In this document: positions 1 through 9,380 of the stretch, one piece after another | Position numbering within the stretch: the first letter of the stretch is position 1 | Layout of the letters: every line of letters starts with the position of its first letter | Assembly: GCA_947477885.1 (NCBI GenBank) | Contig: CANJUD010000006.1 | Span: forward strand, 124,001-188,000 | From: Bacteroidota bacterium | Lineage (GTDB): Bacteria > Bacteroidota > Bacteroidia > UKL13-3 | DNA length: 64,000 bases | Direction of reading: 5' to 3' | Program-made: the position numbers and the translations under genes | The notes under the pieces: model-generated | The model's database searches: none | The model's input: the letters and a program-made list of their open reading frames with translations, nothing else | Told to the model about the DNA's origin: nothing

Positions 1-606
1 CATAGTTTTCCCGATAGTCCAGTACCCTTGATTTGCGATATGAGTTCCGATATTTTTAGTCGCCCGATAGATATTAATAAATTCGATATGATATATGCAG
101 GTGCTCAAAAAAATATGGGAGCCGCAGGCGTAACAGTTGCTATAATAAAAAATAGTTTATTGGGAAATGTAAAACGCAAAATCCCAACCATGCTCACCTA
201 CCAAGTTCATATAGATAATGGAAGTATGTATAATACACCTTCAGTATTTGCTATATATGTTGCACTGCAAACTTTGAAATGGGTGAAAGAGATGGGAGGC
301 ACAGCTGCCATGGAAGGTCGCAATACTGCCAAAGCAGAACTATTATATAATGAAATAGACCGCAATAGTTTGTTCAAAGGAACTTGCGAAGTGGAAGACC
401 GCTCAAAAATGAATGTATGTTTTGTAATGACCAAACCCGATATGGATGATGCATTTTTAGCTGCGGCAAAAGAAGCAGGAATTTCAGGTATCAAAGGCCA
501 CCGTTCAGTAGGAGGTTTCAGAGCATCATTATATAATGCACTGCCGATAGAAAGTGTGCAGGCTTTGGTTGATGTGATGCAGAAATTCGAAAACAGTAAT
601 CAGTAA
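1..606 (+). CDS. serC: Phosphoserine aminotransferase, C-terminal part
   Basis: PLP enzyme of serine synthesis that converts 3-phosphohydroxypyruvate and glutamate to phosphoserine in the cytosol. The frame is open from base 1 with no start in view, so the N-terminus lies outside the window; about 201 of the usual ~355 residues are here. The motif AGAQKN (visible residues 34-38) carries the lysine that binds PLP in this family. The C-terminal part ends in a [15 protein letters not shown] stretch typical of SerC. The final codons (ENSNQ) and the TAA stop are made by the repeat that begins here. serA follows after that repeat, so the two are probably co-transcribed. Confidence 0.95.
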   Translation, partial: HSFPDSPVPLICDMSSDIFSRPIDINKFDMIYAGAQKNMGAAGVTVAIIKNSLLGNVKRKIPTMLTYQVHIDNGSMYNTPSVFAIYVALQTLKWVKEMGGTAAMEGRNTAKAELLYNEIDRNSLFKGTCEVEDRSKMNVCFVMTKPDMDDAFLAAAKEAGISGIKGHRSVGGFRASLYNALPIESVQALVDVMQKFENSNQ

Positions 607-764
607 ACAGTAATCAGTAATCAGTGCCATTCGGACGCTATCAGGCGTCAGCCACTGACCACTGACCACTGACCACTGACCACTGACCACTGACCACTGA
701 CCACTGACTACTGACCACTGACCACTGACTACTGACCACTAATTACTAACCACTAACTACTATA
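592..764. repeat. Heptamer hairpin repeat, copy 1 (tandem CCACTGA array)
   Basis: The left arm (592-625) is built of CAGTAAT/CAGTAAA words. The core (626-651) holds GACGC-N6-GCGTC. The right arm starts at 652 and is 15 heptamers: seven exact CCACTGA, then CTACTGA and CCACTGA variants, decaying to CCACTAA/CTACTAT. The array runs up to the serA start codon at 767 and the left arm overlaps the serC stop. The two arms are inverted relative to each other, so a transcript could fold across the core. Confidence 0.85.
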
Positions 765-766
765 AA

Positions 767-1735
767 ATGATAAAGATTTTAGCAAACGACGGAATAGACA
801 GCACCGGAAAAAAAATGCTGGAGAAGGCTGGATTCAGTGTGGATACAAATAAAATTCCACAAGAAGAATTGGCAAAAAAATTAAATGCTTACGATTGCAT
901 CACTGTGAGAAGTGCAACAAAAGTTCGCAAAGAATTGATGGATGCATGTCCCAATTTAAAATTGATTGGTCGTGGAGGAGTGGGATTGGATAATATAGAT
1001 ATTGACTATGCAAAACAAAAAGGTATTCGTGTAATTAATACACCGATGTCATCATCAGCTTCGGTGGCTGAATTAGTTTTCGCACATATATTTTCGATGG
1101 CGAGATATATAAATCATACCAATAGAGAAATGGCGATTGATGCGCCCGGAAAATTTAACGAACTTAAAAAGTTTTGTAGCAATGGAGTTGAACTTCGTGG
1201 CAAGACTATGGGTATTATAGGTTTTGGTAGAATAGGACAAGAAGTAGCAAAGATTGCATTGGGCATGGGCATGGATGTATTAGCTTACGATCCATATGTT
1301 GATGATGTAACTATCAGTTTTTATTTCCATCAAAATTTAAGAGACAAAGCTGTTAAGATTCCATTGAAAACAGTAACGAAATTAAAAGTATTAAAGAAGG
1401 CAGATTTTATATCATTACATGTTCCATTTAATGAAGGCGATACTGCTGTTATAGGTGAGAAAGAAATAGAAATATTAAAACCCGGAGTAGGTTTAATAAA
1501 CTGTGCTCGCGGCGGTGTGATAGATGAAAAAGCATTATTGAAAGCATTAAAATTAAACAAAGTAGCATTTGCAGGACTGGATGTTTTTGAAAAAGAACCA
1601 CCCGTAAAATCAGAATTATTTTCATTGCCCAATGTATCGTTAAGTCCTCATATTGGCGGTTCTACTATGGAAGCACAAAATAGAATAGGAATAGAATTGG
1701 CAGAGAAAATTATAGAGTTTTTTAGAAAGAAATAA
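767..1735 (+). CDS. serA: D-3-phosphoglycerate dehydrogenase (short form)
   Basis: NAD-dependent 2-hydroxyacid dehydrogenase that starts serine synthesis by oxidising 3-phosphoglycerate. The 322 residues hold a substrate-binding domain with [10 protein letters not shown] and [11 protein letters not shown], then a Rossmann motif [13 protein letters not shown] (about 148-160), and the catalytic region [13 protein letters not shown] and SPHIGGST with its histidine. The C-terminal ACT regulatory domain of long SerA forms is absent, as is common in Bacteroidota, so feedback inhibition by serine through ACT is unlikely. The ATG at 767 follows the heptamer array directly; no Shine-Dalgarno sequence is seen. 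It sits between serC and a DUF1015 gene, all on the same strand. Confidence 0.95.
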   Translation: MIKILANDGIDSTGKKMLEKAGFSVDTNKIPQEELAKKLNAYDCITVRSATKVRKELMDACPNLKLIGRGGVGLDNIDIDYAKQKGIRVINTPMSSSASVAELVFAHIFSMARYINHTNREMAIDAPGKFNELKKFCSNGVELRGKTMGIIGFGRIGQEVAKIALGMGMDVLAYDPYVDDVTISFYFHQNLRDKAVKIPLKTVTKLKVLKKADFISLHVPFNEGDTAVIGEKEIEILKPGVGLINCARGGVIDEKALLKALKLNKVAFAGLDVFEKEPPVKSELFSLPNVSLSPHIGGSTMEAQNRIGIELAEKIIEFFRKK

Positions 1736-1737
1736 TA

Positions 1738-1899
1738 TAGTAGTCAGTAAACAGTAGTCAGTGCCTCCCGATAGTTATCGGGACGGCGGCTTTATATATG
1801 CTAATACAAATAACTGACAACAAATAGCAAACAACACTTAATTCATCATATATACCATACTAACTACTGTTTACTGACCACTGAACACTGACTACTAAA
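1738..1899. repeat. Heptamer hairpin repeat, copy 2 (split)
   Basis: The left arm TAGTCAGTAAACAGTAGTC follows the serA stop. It is followed by a perfect hairpin CCCGATA-GT-TATCGGG near 1767-1783. About 75 bp of unrelated AT-rich sequence then separates this from the right arm (1861-1897, ACTACTGTTTACTGACCACTG and ACTGACTACTA words), which ends 4 bp before the DUF1015 start codon. The core and left arm match copy 5 at 34.5 kb. Confidence 0.8.
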
Positions 1900-1901
1900 A
1901 C

Positions 1902-3128
1902 ATGGCTACCATCAAACCCTTCAAAGCTATTCGCCCTGCTAAAGATATAGCAGATATTGTTTCCGCTTCATCAGAATCGGGGCATAGGGAAGAGGCTAAG
2001 ATACATATCAAGAAAAATCCAAATAGTTATTTGAATGTTGTAAAACCATTTTTGCATTTTGATGATGAGAAAAAAATCCCTGAGAAACATTATACTTTTG
2101 GGAGGCAGTATTTAGAAAAATTATTACAAGAAGGTATATTAATAAGAGAAGAATTGCCCTCTTATTATATATATAGAAATATTGTTGGGTCCAAAGCATA
2201 TACTGGAATTATAGCAGCAGCATCAGTTGATGATTATTTGAATGGTATTATATTGAAGCATGAAAATACATTAACCGAAAAACAGAATGAGTTAATGGAA
2301 CATGTGCAATATATAAAAACAATTGGTTGTCCTGTATTACTTACCTATCCTGATAATGCTGCGATAGAACGTATTGTGGCAAAAGTTGCTAAACGTAAAC
2401 CAGAGTATAATTTCATTAGCGACGATCAGATAAAACATAATTTATGGCCTGTGGATGATATAGCAGAGGTAGAAGAAATATCTGCCCAATTTGCAGACAT
2501 GCCGCAATTATATATTGCCGATGGACATCATCGTTCTGCTGGGGCTGCCGCGTATAGTTTGCAGCGTAGGATTGCAAGTGATGATAGAGAAGCTGCATTC
2601 AATTTTTTTCCAGTTTGTTTAATTCCTTTTTCCAAATTAACAATCTATGAATACCACCGTTTGGTAAAAGATTCTGAAGTTCACGAAAGAGAGTTTTTAG
2701 ACAATGTGAAAGTATTTTTTAATGTTTTTCGTTGCGGACATTTACCTTTTCAGCCCCTACAAAAGGGCGAGTTTGGATTATATATAAAAGGCCATGCTTA
2801 TCAACTTACTTTGAAAGATGAATATATTCCAGAAGATATCTTAGGTTCGTTGGATGTGAGCATCGTTGAAAAATATATACTTAATAATATATTGAAGGTA
2901 ACTGACAGCAAAACGGATCCCCGACTTACCTTTTTGGACGGCGGAAAAGGAATCGGCACCCTCCAACATTTGGTTGATGATGGCACTGCTGATTTGGCAA
3001 TTACATTGTATCCAACTTCTATAGAAGAATTAAAAGCAGTAGCTGAAAATAATTTGATTATGCCTCCTAAATCTACCTGGATAGAACCGAAGTTGAGAAC
3101 AGGTTTGGTGGTGTATGAAATGGGTTGA
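1902..3128 (+). CDS. DUF1015 family protein
   Basis: 408-residue cytosolic protein of the DUF1015 family, recognised by the N-terminus ATIKPFKAIRPAKDIA and the motif IADGHHRSAGAAAYS (about 203-217). No signal peptide or membrane segment is visible. The family has no function that I can state as proven. It is often found beside serA and serC in Bacteroidota and other bacteria, as here, which points to a role around phosphoserine or serine. The DGHHR motif resembles the one in ParB-fold enzymes such as free-serine kinases; that link is inference. The start is ATG at 1902 directly after repeat copy 2. Downstream, another repeat copy begins at the stop codon. Confidence 0.85.
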   Translation: MATIKPFKAIRPAKDIADIVSASSESGHREEAKIHIKKNPNSYLNVVKPFLHFDDEKKIPEKHYTFGRQYLEKLLQEGILIREELPSYYIYRNIVGSKAYTGIIAAASVDDYLNGIILKHENTLTEKQNELMEHVQYIKTIGCPVLLTYPDNAAIERIVAKVAKRKPEYNFISDDQIKHNLWPVDDIAEVEEISAQFADMPQLYIADGHHRSAGAAAYSLQRRIASDDREAAFNFFPVCLIPFSKLTIYEYHRLVKDSEVHEREFLDNVKVFFNVFRCGHLPFQPLQKGEFGLYIKGHAYQLTLKDEYIPEDILGSLDVSIVEKYILNNILKVTDSKTDPRLTFLDGGKGIGTLQHLVDDGTADLAITLYPTSIEELKAVAENNLIMPPKSTWIEPKLRTGLVVYEMG

Positions 3129-3275
3129 TAGTAGTTAGTAAACAGTAGTTAGTAATTAGTGCCATTCGGCTGCTGGCCACGCTTTTACTTGCTGCCTATG
3201 ATTATATAAATAGAAAACTAAAATTAGTGATCAGCTTTTATGCTGCGTCAGCGACTACCGACTAACGACGGCGTA
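3127..3275. repeat. Heptamer hairpin repeat, copy 3 (degenerate)
   Basis: Starts at the DUF1015 stop with TAGTTAGTAAACAGTAGTTA, a variant of the left arm of copies 2 and 5, then GCCATTCGGCTGCTGG as a core like that of copy 1. A remnant right arm with GCGTCAGCGACTACCGACTA lies near 3245-3265. This fills most of the 296-bp gap before the TonB receptor gene. Confidence 0.6.
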
Positions 3276-3286
3276 TTTTTTTCTCA

Positions 3287-3316
3287 TTGAGCATCAGTCA
3301 CAAACAAATACCTTTG
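3287..3316 (+). promoter_or_regulatory. Bacteroidota-type promoter for the TonB receptor locus
   Basis: TTG at 3287-3289, a 19-bp spacer and TACCTTTG at 3309-3316 match the Bacteroidota housekeeping consensus (TTG-N19-TAnnTTTG). It lies about 110 bp before the receptor gene at 3425, giving a leader of roughly 100 nt. Confidence 0.65.
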
Positions 3317-3424
3317 CAACCCAACCCAACTATTTTCGTTTAAAAGTATACTTATCGTTTATAACTCAGAATTAGTAATAATATTTCTCAAATCATTATA
3401 ATATAATAAACACAACTATAATAT

Positions 3425-5785
3425 ATGAAGATTAAAAATCTCGCACTATTATTATCCTTTATCCCCATCCTGTGCTTTGCACAAAAACAATATTCTGTAA
3501 GCGGTTATATATATGAAAAAGGCAGTCGAGAACCCTTGACTGGCGTGAATGTGGCCGTGCCCATGCTTTCCATTTCGGTGCAAGCAAATAAGTATGGGTT
3601 TTATTCCGTTCTACTGCCCATTGGGCAACATCAATTGGTATTTACTTTTAGCGGTTTCGAAAAAGAAATTATCGATATCAATATACAAAAAGATACGGAG
3701 CTGATTGCAGAAATGATAATACAATCCGCCAAACTGGAAGGGGTAAATGTAAAAGGAAAAAAGGAACCCAAGGTGAGCGAAGATGCGCAGATGAGCCAAA
3801 TAAGTGTGCCTGTGCAAACTATTAAAGACTTGCCCGCACTGCTTGGCGAAAAAGATGTATTAAAAGTATTACAATTATTGCCGGGCGTGCAAAAGGGAAG
3901 TGAAGGAAGTAGCGGTATATATGTTCGTGGCGGTGGTCCCGACCAAAATTTAATTATATTGGATGATGCACCAGTATATAATGCCAATCATTTATTTGGA
4001 TTTTTTAGTTTGTTCAATGGCGATGCTTTAAAAAGTGTAGAACTTACCAAAGGAGGTTTCCCTGCAAGATATGGCGGCCGCCTAAGCAGTGTGATAGAAA
4101 TGCAAATGAAAGAAGGAAATAAAACCAAATTTCACGGCGAGGGTGGTATAGGGAGTATATCATCACGGTTTACTATAGAAGGTCCGCTATTGAAGAATAA
4201 AGCCTCGTTCCTCATATCTGCTCGTCGCACTTATCTAGATTTAATATTAGGACCCATCATTCGGAACTCAGCACCCGGAGTCGATGGCGGATATAATTTT
4301 TACGACCTCAATGCCAAAGTAAACTATGATATAAATAAAAAAAATAGAATATATTTAAGTGGTTATTTTGGTCGTGATGTGTTTTTTACTAGTTACAAAG
4401 AGCAGGATTTTAAATTGAGTGCGGGTCTTAACTGGGGCAATGCTACTGGTACTTTAAGGTTGAATCATTTATATAATCGTAAATCTTTTAGTAATACTTC
4501 ATTCATATTTAGCAATTATAATTTTAAAGTTTACGAACAATTTAATTTTGGCGTAGACTATTATAAACTTGATTATGTTTCCGGCATTCGTGATATGAAT
4601 TTAAAGCACGATGTTGACTATTTTCTTAACAACAAGCACCATCTAAAATTTGGATTGTTAGCCACTTTTCATCATTTCACACCGAGTGCCGTTGTTGTAA
4701 AAACATCTATTGATCCTTCCTTAAATAGCAACAATAAAAAATTCACCAATGCACTGGAATCTGGAATATATATAGAAGATTATTGGAAACCAAATAGCAA
4801 GTGGAAAGTGAATGGTGGACTTCGTATATCAAGCTTTGTATTAAAAGATAAAACATATATAAAACCCGAACCACGTATTTCTGCTGCATACACATTAAAA
4901 ACAAATCATGCCTTTAAAGCTTCGTATGCCATGATGAATCAATATATACATTTGTTGTCGAACACGGGAATTGGTTTGCCCACCGATTTGTGGATACCAA
5001 CCACCAGTTTTCTCAAACCCCAACAATCGCAGCAGGTGGCTATTGGTTATGCACGCGATATTCCAAAACATAATTTGGCACTTACAGTTGAGGGTTATTA
5101 TAAAACTATGCAGAATATAATAGGTTATAAAGAAGGTGCATCGTTATTGGGTATCGGTGATATATTTGACGACCCTAGCCAGGCAGGAAAAGATAAATGG
5201 AAAAAGGTAGTAACACAAGGCAAGGGATGGAGCTACGGCACCGAAGTTTTATTACAACGCAAGGTAGGTCAATTTACAGGTTGGGTCGGCTATACATTGT
5301 CATGGACCCAACTACAATTTGCGGAATTAAACTTTGGCCAAAAGTTTAATGCACGTTACGATCGTAGGCACGATATGTCAGTAGTAGGTATATATAAACC
5401 CAATGGCGATTGGACCTTTTCTTTTGTATGGGTATATGGAACAGGGAATGCAATTACGCTGCAAAATGCGCAGTACGATCTCGTACTTCATGAACCCAAC
5501 ACCAGTGTTAAATCGAATGGGCCAACCAATGTATTTTCAGCAGAATCATATGGTGCTAAAAACAGTAGCAAAATGGGGGCATACCATAGGATGGATATAG
5601 GAATCAAGCATTTTAAAAAGCATAAACGATATGATTCCTATTGGGATTTTAGTGTATATAATGTATATAACCATTACAATCCATTTTTCTATTTTACGGA
5701 GACGGATATGAATGGAAAAGTTCAGCTCAAACAAATTACGTTGTTTCCTATTCTGCCAACAATTACTTATGGTTTTAAATTTTAA
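3425..5785 (+). CDS. TonB-dependent receptor with CarboxypepD_reg-like N-terminus
   Basis: 786-residue outer-membrane receptor. A signal peptide (residues 1-19, ending CFA/Q) is followed by a carboxypeptidase regulatory-like domain (YSVSGYIYEKGSREPLTGVNV), then a plug domain with GIYVRGGGPDQNLIILDDAPVY and FPARYGGRLSSV. The rest is a beta-barrel ending TYGFKF, with an aromatic last residue as expected for outer-membrane proteins. The ligand cannot be told from sequence. It heads a same-strand group with a DUF4249 lipoprotein 12 bp downstream and a second TonB receptor, and has its own promoter at 3287. DUF4249 pairing is typical of this receptor class; no FecI/FecR regulators are present. Confidence 0.92.
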   Translation: MKIKNLALLLSFIPILCFAQKQYSVSGYIYEKGSREPLTGVNVAVPMLSISVQANKYGFYSVLLPIGQHQLVFTFSGFEKEIIDINIQKDTELIAEMIIQSAKLEGVNVKGKKEPKVSEDAQMSQISVPVQTIKDLPALLGEKDVLKVLQLLPGVQKGSEGSSGIYVRGGGPDQNLIILDDAPVYNANHLFGFFSLFNGDALKSVELTKGGFPARYGGRLSSVIEMQMKEGNKTKFHGEGGIGSISSRFTIEGPLLKNKASFLISARRTYLDLILGPIIRNSAPGVDGGYNFYDLNAKVNYDINKKNRIYLSGYFGRDVFFTSYKEQDFKLSAGLNWGNATGTLRLNHLYNRKSFSNTSFIFSNYNFKVYEQFNFGVDYYKLDYVSGIRDMNLKHDVDYFLNNKHHLKFGLLATFHHFTPSAVVVKTSIDPSLNSNNKKFTNALESGIYIEDYWKPNSKWKVNGGLRISSFVLKDKTYIKPEPRISAAYTLKTNHAFKASYAMMNQYIHLLSNTGIGLPTDLWIPTTSFLKPQQSQQVAIGYARDIPKHNLALTVEGYYKTMQNIIGYKEGASLLGIGDIFDDPSQAGKDKWKKVVTQGKGWSYGTEVLLQRKVGQFTGWVGYTLSWTQLQFAELNFGQKFNARYDRRHDMSVVGIYKPNGDWTFSFVWVYGTGNAITLQNAQYDLVLHEPNTSVKSNGPTNVFSAESYGAKNSSKMGAYHRMDIGIKHFKKHKRYDSYWDFSVYNVYNHYNPFFYFTETDMNGKVQLKQITLFPILPTITYGFKF

Positions 5786-5797
5786 TTTTTAATAAAG

Positions 5798-6721
5798 ATG
5801 AAAAAATATAGTATCATATTATCTGTTGTTATTATAGCACTTGCTTCTTGCCAAAAGAATGCAACCGGTGTAAAATTGCCACCGGCAAAGATTCAATTGG
5901 TCGTTCAGTCATTTATATCTCCGCAAGATTCTTTAATAAAAGTAAATGTTTCGGAATCAACACCAATATTTGGCCAAACACAACAAAATAATTTAGGAAG
6001 CTCAACTTTGCTTGATGCAAAAGTAGAGATTACTCATAATTCAGTTATATATAATTTATTGTATGATGCCAAAGAGTTAGCCTATATAATTGACAGCAAT
6101 CATCTGAAAATAATAGCGGGTGAAACTTATAGTATTAAAGTGACTAGAGGGAGTGAAACTGTAACTGCCAATTGCACCGTTCCTTTTGCTGTTCCATTCG
6201 ATTTAAGTCTAGATAAAATAGAATTGAAGGCTGAGATTGATCCTCAGTCAAAAGATACTTTAACTAAATATTATCGTTTAACAACTTCATTTACTGATCA
6301 ACCAAGTCCATCAGACTATTATCGCTTATATATTAATAGCAATTCAACAACATGGGAATATTTATATAATAATCAAGGCGGTATTATTGATTCTGTATTA
6401 AGCAGCCATCCAAATTTTACATCTTTTGAAAAGGAAGAACAAGAATATGTAACAGATGTTGATCAAAATGGACAAAGAATATTTCAAAACTCAACAATTT
6501 ATTTGGGTACCAGCAGTATTAGCAATATTGTTAGTTCAGAAATTACTCTTGGAATAATGCATACCGATATTAATTATTATAAATACCATACTTCGGCTTT
6601 GGCACATTTGAATAATCAGGGAAACCCTTTTGCAGAACCTTCATTGGTGTTTACCAATATTCAAGGAGGGTTGGGTATATTTGCAGCATATAACTATAGG
6701 TATTGGACAAAAAATCTATAA
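5798..6721 (+). CDS. DUF4249 lipoprotein
   Basis: 307-residue lipoprotein of the DUF4249 family. It has a lipoprotein signal with the lipobox LASC (cysteine 18), then the family start IQLVVQSFISPQDSLIKVNVS, and extracellular-looking beta-rich sequence. Such proteins are partners of TonB receptors in Bacteroidota and are probably surface-exposed. It starts 12 bp after the upstream receptor gene and ends 28 bp before the next one, so all three probably share a transcript. The substrate is unknown. The C-terminus FAAYNYRYWTKNL looks complete. Confidence 0.88.
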   Translation: MKKYSIILSVVIIALASCQKNATGVKLPPAKIQLVVQSFISPQDSLIKVNVSESTPIFGQTQQNNLGSSTLLDAKVEITHNSVIYNLLYDAKELAYIIDSNHLKIIAGETYSIKVTRGSETVTANCTVPFAVPFDLSLDKIELKAEIDPQSKDTLTKYYRLTTSFTDQPSPSDYYRLYINSNSTTWEYLYNNQGGIIDSVLSSHPNFTSFEKEEQEYVTDVDQNGQRIFQNSTIYLGTSSISNIVSSEITLGIMHTDINYYKYHTSALAHLNNQGNPFAEPSLVFTNIQGGLGIFAAYNYRYWTKNL

Positions 6722-6749
6722 CAAGTTACCCATACCCATAAAAATATAC

Positions 6750-9353
6750 ATGCAATCAAATACAGCAAACCCGGCTCTTTCTAAGGTTTCGAGCATGCAT
6801 TCCTCTCTGCGGTATTTGTTGCTTGGGGTATGTATCATCATCGGTTTTAAATCGCAATCGCAACAAGTGGCAGTATTGCAGGGTCTTGTATTAGATTCAT
6901 TAAACAGGCCCGCCAAAAATCTGATGGTAGTTGATGATATCACCCGAAAATTTGTGAGAACAAATGATACCGGTTTTTATCGAATAGCTGTGGGTGCTGA
7001 AAGATATAATACTTTAATCTTTCGCACTGATGATTTAAGTTTTATACAAACCCAAAAGGTAAAGCCGCTTGAAGTAGGTAAAATATATAGACTTGATGTG
7101 CAGCTACAGCCACTTGGAGTAGGAGGGGATACGATGACAGAATTTAAATTCAAATCGCAAAAGGAAAGAGAAAAAACTATCGTAGAATTAGATCCACACG
7201 TTGTTGAAATGGTAGTTGGCTTTGGCGATTTCAATACCATATTAAAAACATTGGGGCCAGTGGCTTCTAATAACGAACTAAGCAGCCAATACAATGTGCG
7301 GGGAGGAAACTTTGATGAGAATTTGGTGTATGTAAACGATATAGAAATATACCGCCCACAGTTGGTGCGAAACGGCCAGCAGGAAGGACTTAGTTTTATA
7401 AATGGCGATTTGGTGAAATCGGTAAAATTTTCAGCAGGTGGATTCGATGCCAAGTATGGTGATAAAATGTCGAGTGTATTGGATGTTACCTATAAGGATC
7501 CAGATACTTTTAAAACATCAGTAAATATAAACCTGATGGGTGCTTATTTATCGGCGGAAGGCATTAGCAAGAATAAAAAGTTTTCTTATCTAACTGGATT
7601 TCGTTATCGTAATACTGCCTATATATTAAATTCACTAGATACAAAGGGCGATTATAAACCGCGTTATACCGATTTGCAGGCATTGCTTAAATATAATATA
7701 TCGAGCAATTGGAATATATCTTTTTTGGGTAGCTTGGCACAAAATCGTTATTTATCAATTCCACAAAACCGCACAACTAATTTTGGAACAGTGAATCAGG
7801 CCATGCAATTAAATGTAGGTTTTGATGGCAGTGAGTTGATGCGTTATAATACCATGATGGGTGGATTAACTTTAGGTTGGACATCGGATAATAATAAATG
7901 CAAACTCAAATTTATTGCATCCGGATATCAAAGTGAAGAGAATGAATATTATGATGTAGTGAGTGGTTATCGCTTAAGTGATTTGGAAACAAATTTGGCA
8001 TCCGAGAATTTTGGAAAACCAAAATCATTAAGAGGGCTGGGCGTTTATTTTACCCACGGAAGAAATGATTTGAATATACAAGTTTTTTCACTACAGCATA
8101 AGGGAAGTTATCTCACTAGAAAAGTGAATATATTATGGGGTGTTAATTTGCAAAGAGAATATATAAAAGATGCATTATACGAATGGAATTTTTATGATTC
8201 ATCCGATTTTATAGTGCCCTTCAAACCCGGGCCTCAACTGCAACTAAGAGATTTTCTAAATGCAACAAATACACTTACTACCAATCGTGGCACAGCATAT
8301 ATACAGAATACTACAAAGATAAATGATGCAAATAGATTTATGCTTACTTATGGGGTACGTTTGGGATATAATGATGTCACAAATCAAACTATTATAAGTC
8401 CCAGAGCGAATTTATCGTATGAGCCTAACAGGAAATATAATCGATCATTGGTTAATGGAGGAAAACGCAAAAAAGATATATTACTTCGGGCATCAGGTGG
8501 TCTGTATTATCAGCCTCCTTTTTATAGAGAATATCGTGATAAATTTGGTGTGTTAAATTTGAATTTACAAGCACAACGTTCTATTCATTTGGTAATGGGC
8601 AGTGATATGAATTTTAAAGCTTGGGGTAGGCCGTTCAAATTTGTAGCAGAAACTTATTTTAAGAAATACGATGATTTAATTCCTTACGATATAGATAATG
8701 TAAAGATAAGATACTTCGCTAAAAATGCTAGCCATGGCTATGCCACTGGTTTGGACATGCGTGTAAACGGAGATTTTGTAAAAGATATGGAATCGTGGGC
8801 CAGCCTTAGTATTATGAAAACTGCCGAAGATATAGATAATGATGACTATTATAGATATAGAAATGCAAAAGGTGAAACAGTATATGATCCCAATCCCAAC
8901 GATCCTGCAACTACTGTAGTTGATAGTATATATATTCATCAAGGATATTTGCCTCGCCCAACAGATCAGAGGTTTAATTTTAATATATTTTTCCAAGATT
9001 ATTTACCCAAATTTCCAAGCTATAAAATGTCACTCAATTTGGTGGCAGGTGGAGCATTGCCTTTTGGCCCTCCGGGAAATTATAAGTTTCGTAATTTCTT
9101 CAGGCTGCCTCCTTATCGCAGGGTTGATATAGGTTTCAGTAAGATGATAGTAGATGAGAGCAAGCCTAAATCAAAGCCAGTATGGGCAAAAAATATTCGG
9201 AGCATGTGGGTAGCATTAGAGGTTTTTAATCTATTGCAATTTAATAATTCCTCATCCGTTTTCTGGGTAAAAGATTTACAAAATCATCAGTATGCAGTAC
9301 CCAATTATTTAACGGGGAGAAGATTGAATTTGCATTTTGTAATTAAGTTTTAA
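6750..9353 (+). CDS. Second TonB-dependent receptor of the locus
   Basis: About 867-residue outer-membrane receptor. The open frame begins at 6630 inside the DUF4249 gene, but a start there would put unrelated residues ahead of the signal peptide. ATG at 6750 or, better for the signal peptide, ATG at 6795 (MHSSLRYLLLGVCIIIGF...SQSQ) is more likely. A regulatory-like domain (VAVLQGLVLDSLNRPAKNL) is followed by a plug with YNVRGGNFDENLVYVNDIEIY and FDAKYGDKMSSV, then a barrel ending LNLHFVIKF. It is a different, longer receptor than the one at 3425, with low similarity apart from the plug, so this locus carries two receptors around one DUF4249 protein. Confidence 0.9.
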   Translation: MQSNTANPALSKVSSMHSSLRYLLLGVCIIIGFKSQSQQVAVLQGLVLDSLNRPAKNLMVVDDITRKFVRTNDTGFYRIAVGAERYNTLIFRTDDLSFIQTQKVKPLEVGKIYRLDVQLQPLGVGGDTMTEFKFKSQKEREKTIVELDPHVVEMVVGFGDFNTILKTLGPVASNNELSSQYNVRGGNFDENLVYVNDIEIYRPQLVRNGQQEGLSFINGDLVKSVKFSAGGFDAKYGDKMSSVLDVTYKDPDTFKTSVNINLMGAYLSAEGISKNKKFSYLTGFRYRNTAYILNSLDTKGDYKPRYTDLQALLKYNISSNWNISFLGSLAQNRYLSIPQNRTTNFGTVNQAMQLNVGFDGSELMRYNTMMGGLTLGWTSDNNKCKLKFIASGYQSEENEYYDVVSGYRLSDLETNLASENFGKPKSLRGLGVYFTHGRNDLNIQVFSLQHKGSYLTRKVNILWGVNLQREYIKDALYEWNFYDSSDFIVPFKPGPQLQLRDFLNATNTLTTNRGTAYIQNTTKINDANRFMLTYGVRLGYNDVTNQTIISPRANLSYEPNRKYNRSLVNGGKRKKDILLRASGGLYYQPPFYREYRDKFGVLNLNLQAQRSIHLVMGSDMNFKAWGRPFKFVAETYFKKYDDLIPYDIDNVKIRYFAKNASHGYATGLDMRVNGDFVKDMESWASLSIMKTAEDIDNDDYYRYRNAKGETVYDPNPNDPATTVVDSIYIHQGYLPRPTDQRFNFNIFFQDYLPKFPSYKMSLNLVAGGALPFGPPGNYKFRNFFRLPPYRRVDIGFSKMIVDESKPKSKPVWAKNIRSMWVALEVFNLLQFNNSSSVFWVKDLQNHQYAVPNYLTGRRLNLHFVIKF

Positions 9354-9380
9354 GTATATCTTTTAAAAGTTAGCACGGAA

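Noticed and set aside
592-766. CRISPR-like array at the serC-serA junction
   Set aside because: The unit is 7 bp, tandem and without unique spacers; no cas genes are near.
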